From an uncultured Massilia sp. (lineage in GTDB: Bacteria > Pseudomonadota > Gammaproteobacteria > Burkholderiales > Burkholderiaceae): a DNA stretch of 7,869 nt. The translations under genes and the position numbers were made by a program. Below are positions 6,401 to 7,869 of this stretch, one piece after another (the stretch's first letter is position 1; every line of letters begins with the position of its first letter). The notes under the pieces were generated by a model. That model was given only the letters and a program-made list of their open reading frames with translations, had not been told where the DNA came from and searched no databases. The stretch lies in NCBI GenBank assembly GCA_946886065.1, contig CAMPHU010000213.1, positions 1 through 7,869 of the forward strand, given 5' to 3'.

Positions 6401-6456
6401 TGAATGAGTTGGTATTTTTTTTAATCTTTTTATGTCTGTTTCCACCGGGATCCAAT

Positions 6457-7869
6457 TCAGGCGGTCACAGGCGCAGGCTCTTCCTCCAGGATGGTCTCGC
6501 CCGGGCGCACGCGCTCGAAGCGCACCGGCTCGCGGTCCAGCACCAGCGCGTCGCCATCGGCGCGCGCCACCGTGAAGCTCGATTGCTGCAGCTCGCCGGG
6601 CAGGGGGAAGTCCTCGCGGAAGTGGGCGCCGCGCGAGTCCTCGCGCAGCAGCGCGGCGGCGGCGATCACCTGGCTCACCGCGATCAGGTTGCGCAGGTTC
6701 ATCCAGTCGTGCCAGCTGAGGGCGTAGGCGCGCTCGCCGTCCGCGATCCCGGTGCGCAGCAGCCGGGCCTCCAGTTCCGCCAGGCGCGCCTGGGCGCGCC
6801 GCAGGCCGTCGGCGCTGCGCAGGATGCCGACATCGCTCCACATGCATTCGTAGAGCTCCTCGCGGATCGCTTCCAGGTTGCCGGCGGCCTCGCCGAACGG
6901 CGCCTCGTGGGCGGCGATGCTGCGCGCGATGGCGCTTTCGTCCGGCGCGCGCCAGTCCGCGTTGCGCGCGGTCCAGGCGGCCATGCTCTCGCCGGCGATG
7001 CCGCCGAAGACGGTGGAGTTGGCCACGCCGTTGCCGCCCAGGCGGTTGGCGCCGTGCACGCCGCCGGTATCCTCGCCGGCGGCGAACAGGCCGTGCAGGT
7101 GGGTCGTGCAGTCGGGACGGAACACCACGCCGCCCATCATGTAGTGGGCGGTCGGGACCACCTCGACCTTGCCGCCGGCCAGGTCGAAGCCGCAGTCGCC
7201 GCAGCGTTCGACCATGCCCTTGAACTGCTTGCGCACCTTGTCGACGCCCAGGTGCGACATCTGGATATAGACGCCGCCATTGGGCGTGGTGCGCCCGGCC
7301 CGCATCTCGGCATAGATCCCGCGCGAGACGATGTCGCGGGTGGCACGCTCGCCGCGCGGATCGTAGTTGCTCATGAAGCGTTCGCCCTCGCCGTTGACCA
7401 GCCAGCCGCCGGCGCCGCGCAGGCCTTCCTCGAGCACGGTGCCGGTCATGCGGGTATGGGTGCCGGCCAGCAGCCCGGTCGGGTGGAACTGCACCATCTC
7501 CATGTCGCGCAGCGGCAGGCCGGCGCGCAGCGCCATCGCCAGGCCGTCGCAGCTCTTGTCGCCGGAGGGCGTGTGGAACTTGTACATGGTCGGGCCGCCG
7601 CCGGTGGCCAGCAGCACCGCCTTGGCCTGCACGAACACGAATTCGCCGCTGCGCATGTCGATCATCAGGACGCCCGCCAGCGCCGCGCCGTCCGCGGTCT
7701 TGATCAGCTCCACCGCGCGGTGCTCTTCCAGGCGCCCGATGCCGCGCGCCCATACCTGCTCGGCCAGCCGGTTGATGATCTCGATGCCGGTCAGGTCGCC
7801 CTTGTGCACCGTGCGGTCGAAGGTCTGGCCGGCGAAGGCCTTCTGGTGCACGGTGCCGTCCGGGTTGCG
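6457..7869 (-). CDS. fumarate reductase/succinate dehydrogenase-type flavoprotein, C-terminal part (5' end outside window)
   Basis: The frame is open through the window edge, giving 470 residues before a TGA stop. The GTG at 7851 is an internal Val, not a start. Visible are the hallmarks of the FrdA/SdhA/L-aspartate oxidase family, numbered from the edge: a QFHPTG motif (His about 129), an ARG-type RDIVSR segment (about 178-183), AHYMMGG (His about 242), AAGE followed by HGANRLGGN (about 263-280), and a C-terminal SRGAHFRED stretch. These supply the substrate-binding His and Arg residues, so the enzyme should be active on a dicarboxylate-like substrate. The FAD-binding GxGxxG domain, about 100 residues, is off-window. 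A C-x2-C pair (about 223-226) just before the HYMMGG motif is noted. No membrane anchor or iron-sulfur subunit is visible; a ferredoxin-like partner could lie upstream. True SdhA is less likely because no sdhB follows. The natural substrate is unknown. Confidence 0.9.
   Translation of the reverse strand, partial: RNPDGTVHQKAFAGQTFDRTVHKGDLTGIEIINRLAEQVWARGIGRLEEHRAVELIKTADGAALAGVLMIDMRSGEFVFVQAKAVLLATGGGPTMYKFHTPSGDKSCDGLAMALRAGLPLRDMEMVQFHPTGLLAGTHTRMTGTVLEEGLRGAGGWLVNGEGERFMSNYDPRGERATRDIVSRGIYAEMRAGRTTPNGGVYIQMSHLGVDKVRKQFKGMVERCGDCGFDLAGGKVEVVPTAHYMMGGVVFRPDCTTHLHGLFAAGEDTGGVHGANRLGGNGVANSTVFGGIAGESMAAWTARNADWRAPDESAIARSIAAHEAPFGEAAGNLEAIREELYECMWSDVGILRSADGLRRAQARLAELEARLLRTGIADGERAYALSWHDWMNLRNLIAVSQVIAAAALLREDSRGAHFREDFPLPGELQQSSFTVARADGDALVLDREPVRFERVRPGETILEEEPAPVTA

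Noticed and set aside
6413..6440. A/T run after the flavoprotein gene as a Rho-independent terminator
   Set aside because: On the minus strand the run is A-rich, not T-rich, and no stable GC hairpin precedes it (only a 3-bp stem); more consistent with an upstream promoter element.
1..7869. CRISPR array, tRNA, rRNA or intact insertion sequence
   Set aside because: I found no regularly spaced repeats, cloverleaf with conserved TTCGA/anticodon features, rRNA-like stretches or transposase motifs.

Overview
The window is high-GC DNA in which every gene I can support lies on the minus strand. Composition, tight operon packing with strong GGAGG-type ribosome binding sites, and the gene families present suggest a betaproteobacterium of the order Burkholderiales, possibly a Massilia-like Oxalobacteraceae. 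That placement is inference; the window holds no rRNA or other phylogenetic marker.

Read in the direction of transcription (right to left), the layout is as follows. At 7869-6457 is the C-terminal 470 residues of a fumarate reductase/succinate dehydrogenase-type flavoprotein whose start is outside the window. At 6456-6252 is an AT-rich intergenic region with a good promoter candidate (TTGAAT-17-TAGTAT) and a dyad, TGTCAT-N13-ATGACA, straddling its -35 box. At 6251-799 is a compact six-gene operon: periplasmic binding protein, ABC ATPase, ABC permease (a NitT/TauT/SsuABC-type importer), a D-2-hydroxyacid dehydrogenase resembling SlcC, an Ldh/MDH2-family dehydrogenase resembling ComC, and a TauE/SafE-type membrane exporter. 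Spacings are 57 nt, an 8-nt overlap, 16 nt, a 4-nt ATGA overlap and 13 nt, so the last five genes are very probably co-transcribed and translationally coupled. At 798-1 is a lower-GC, gene-poor tail. It holds a weak hairpin after the operon, a decayed small gene with two in-frame stops (618-325), copies of a degenerate palindromic motif on either side of it, a fragment that looks like membrane-protein coding debris, and an 8-bp inverted repeat at the edge.

The gene set fits use of a C3 sulfonate. The importer would bring in a sulfonate such as 3-sulfolactate. SlcC would oxidise the (S)-isomer to 3-sulfopyruvate, and ComC would reduce this to (R)-sulfolactate, the substrate of the desulfonating lyase SuyAB. 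The TauE/SafE protein would export the sulfite released. SuyAB is not in the window, and the sulfonate specificity rests on family resemblance and gene context, not on any residue-level proof. The role of the flavoprotein is open; it may be an extra oxidation step on a related substrate or an unrelated neighbour.
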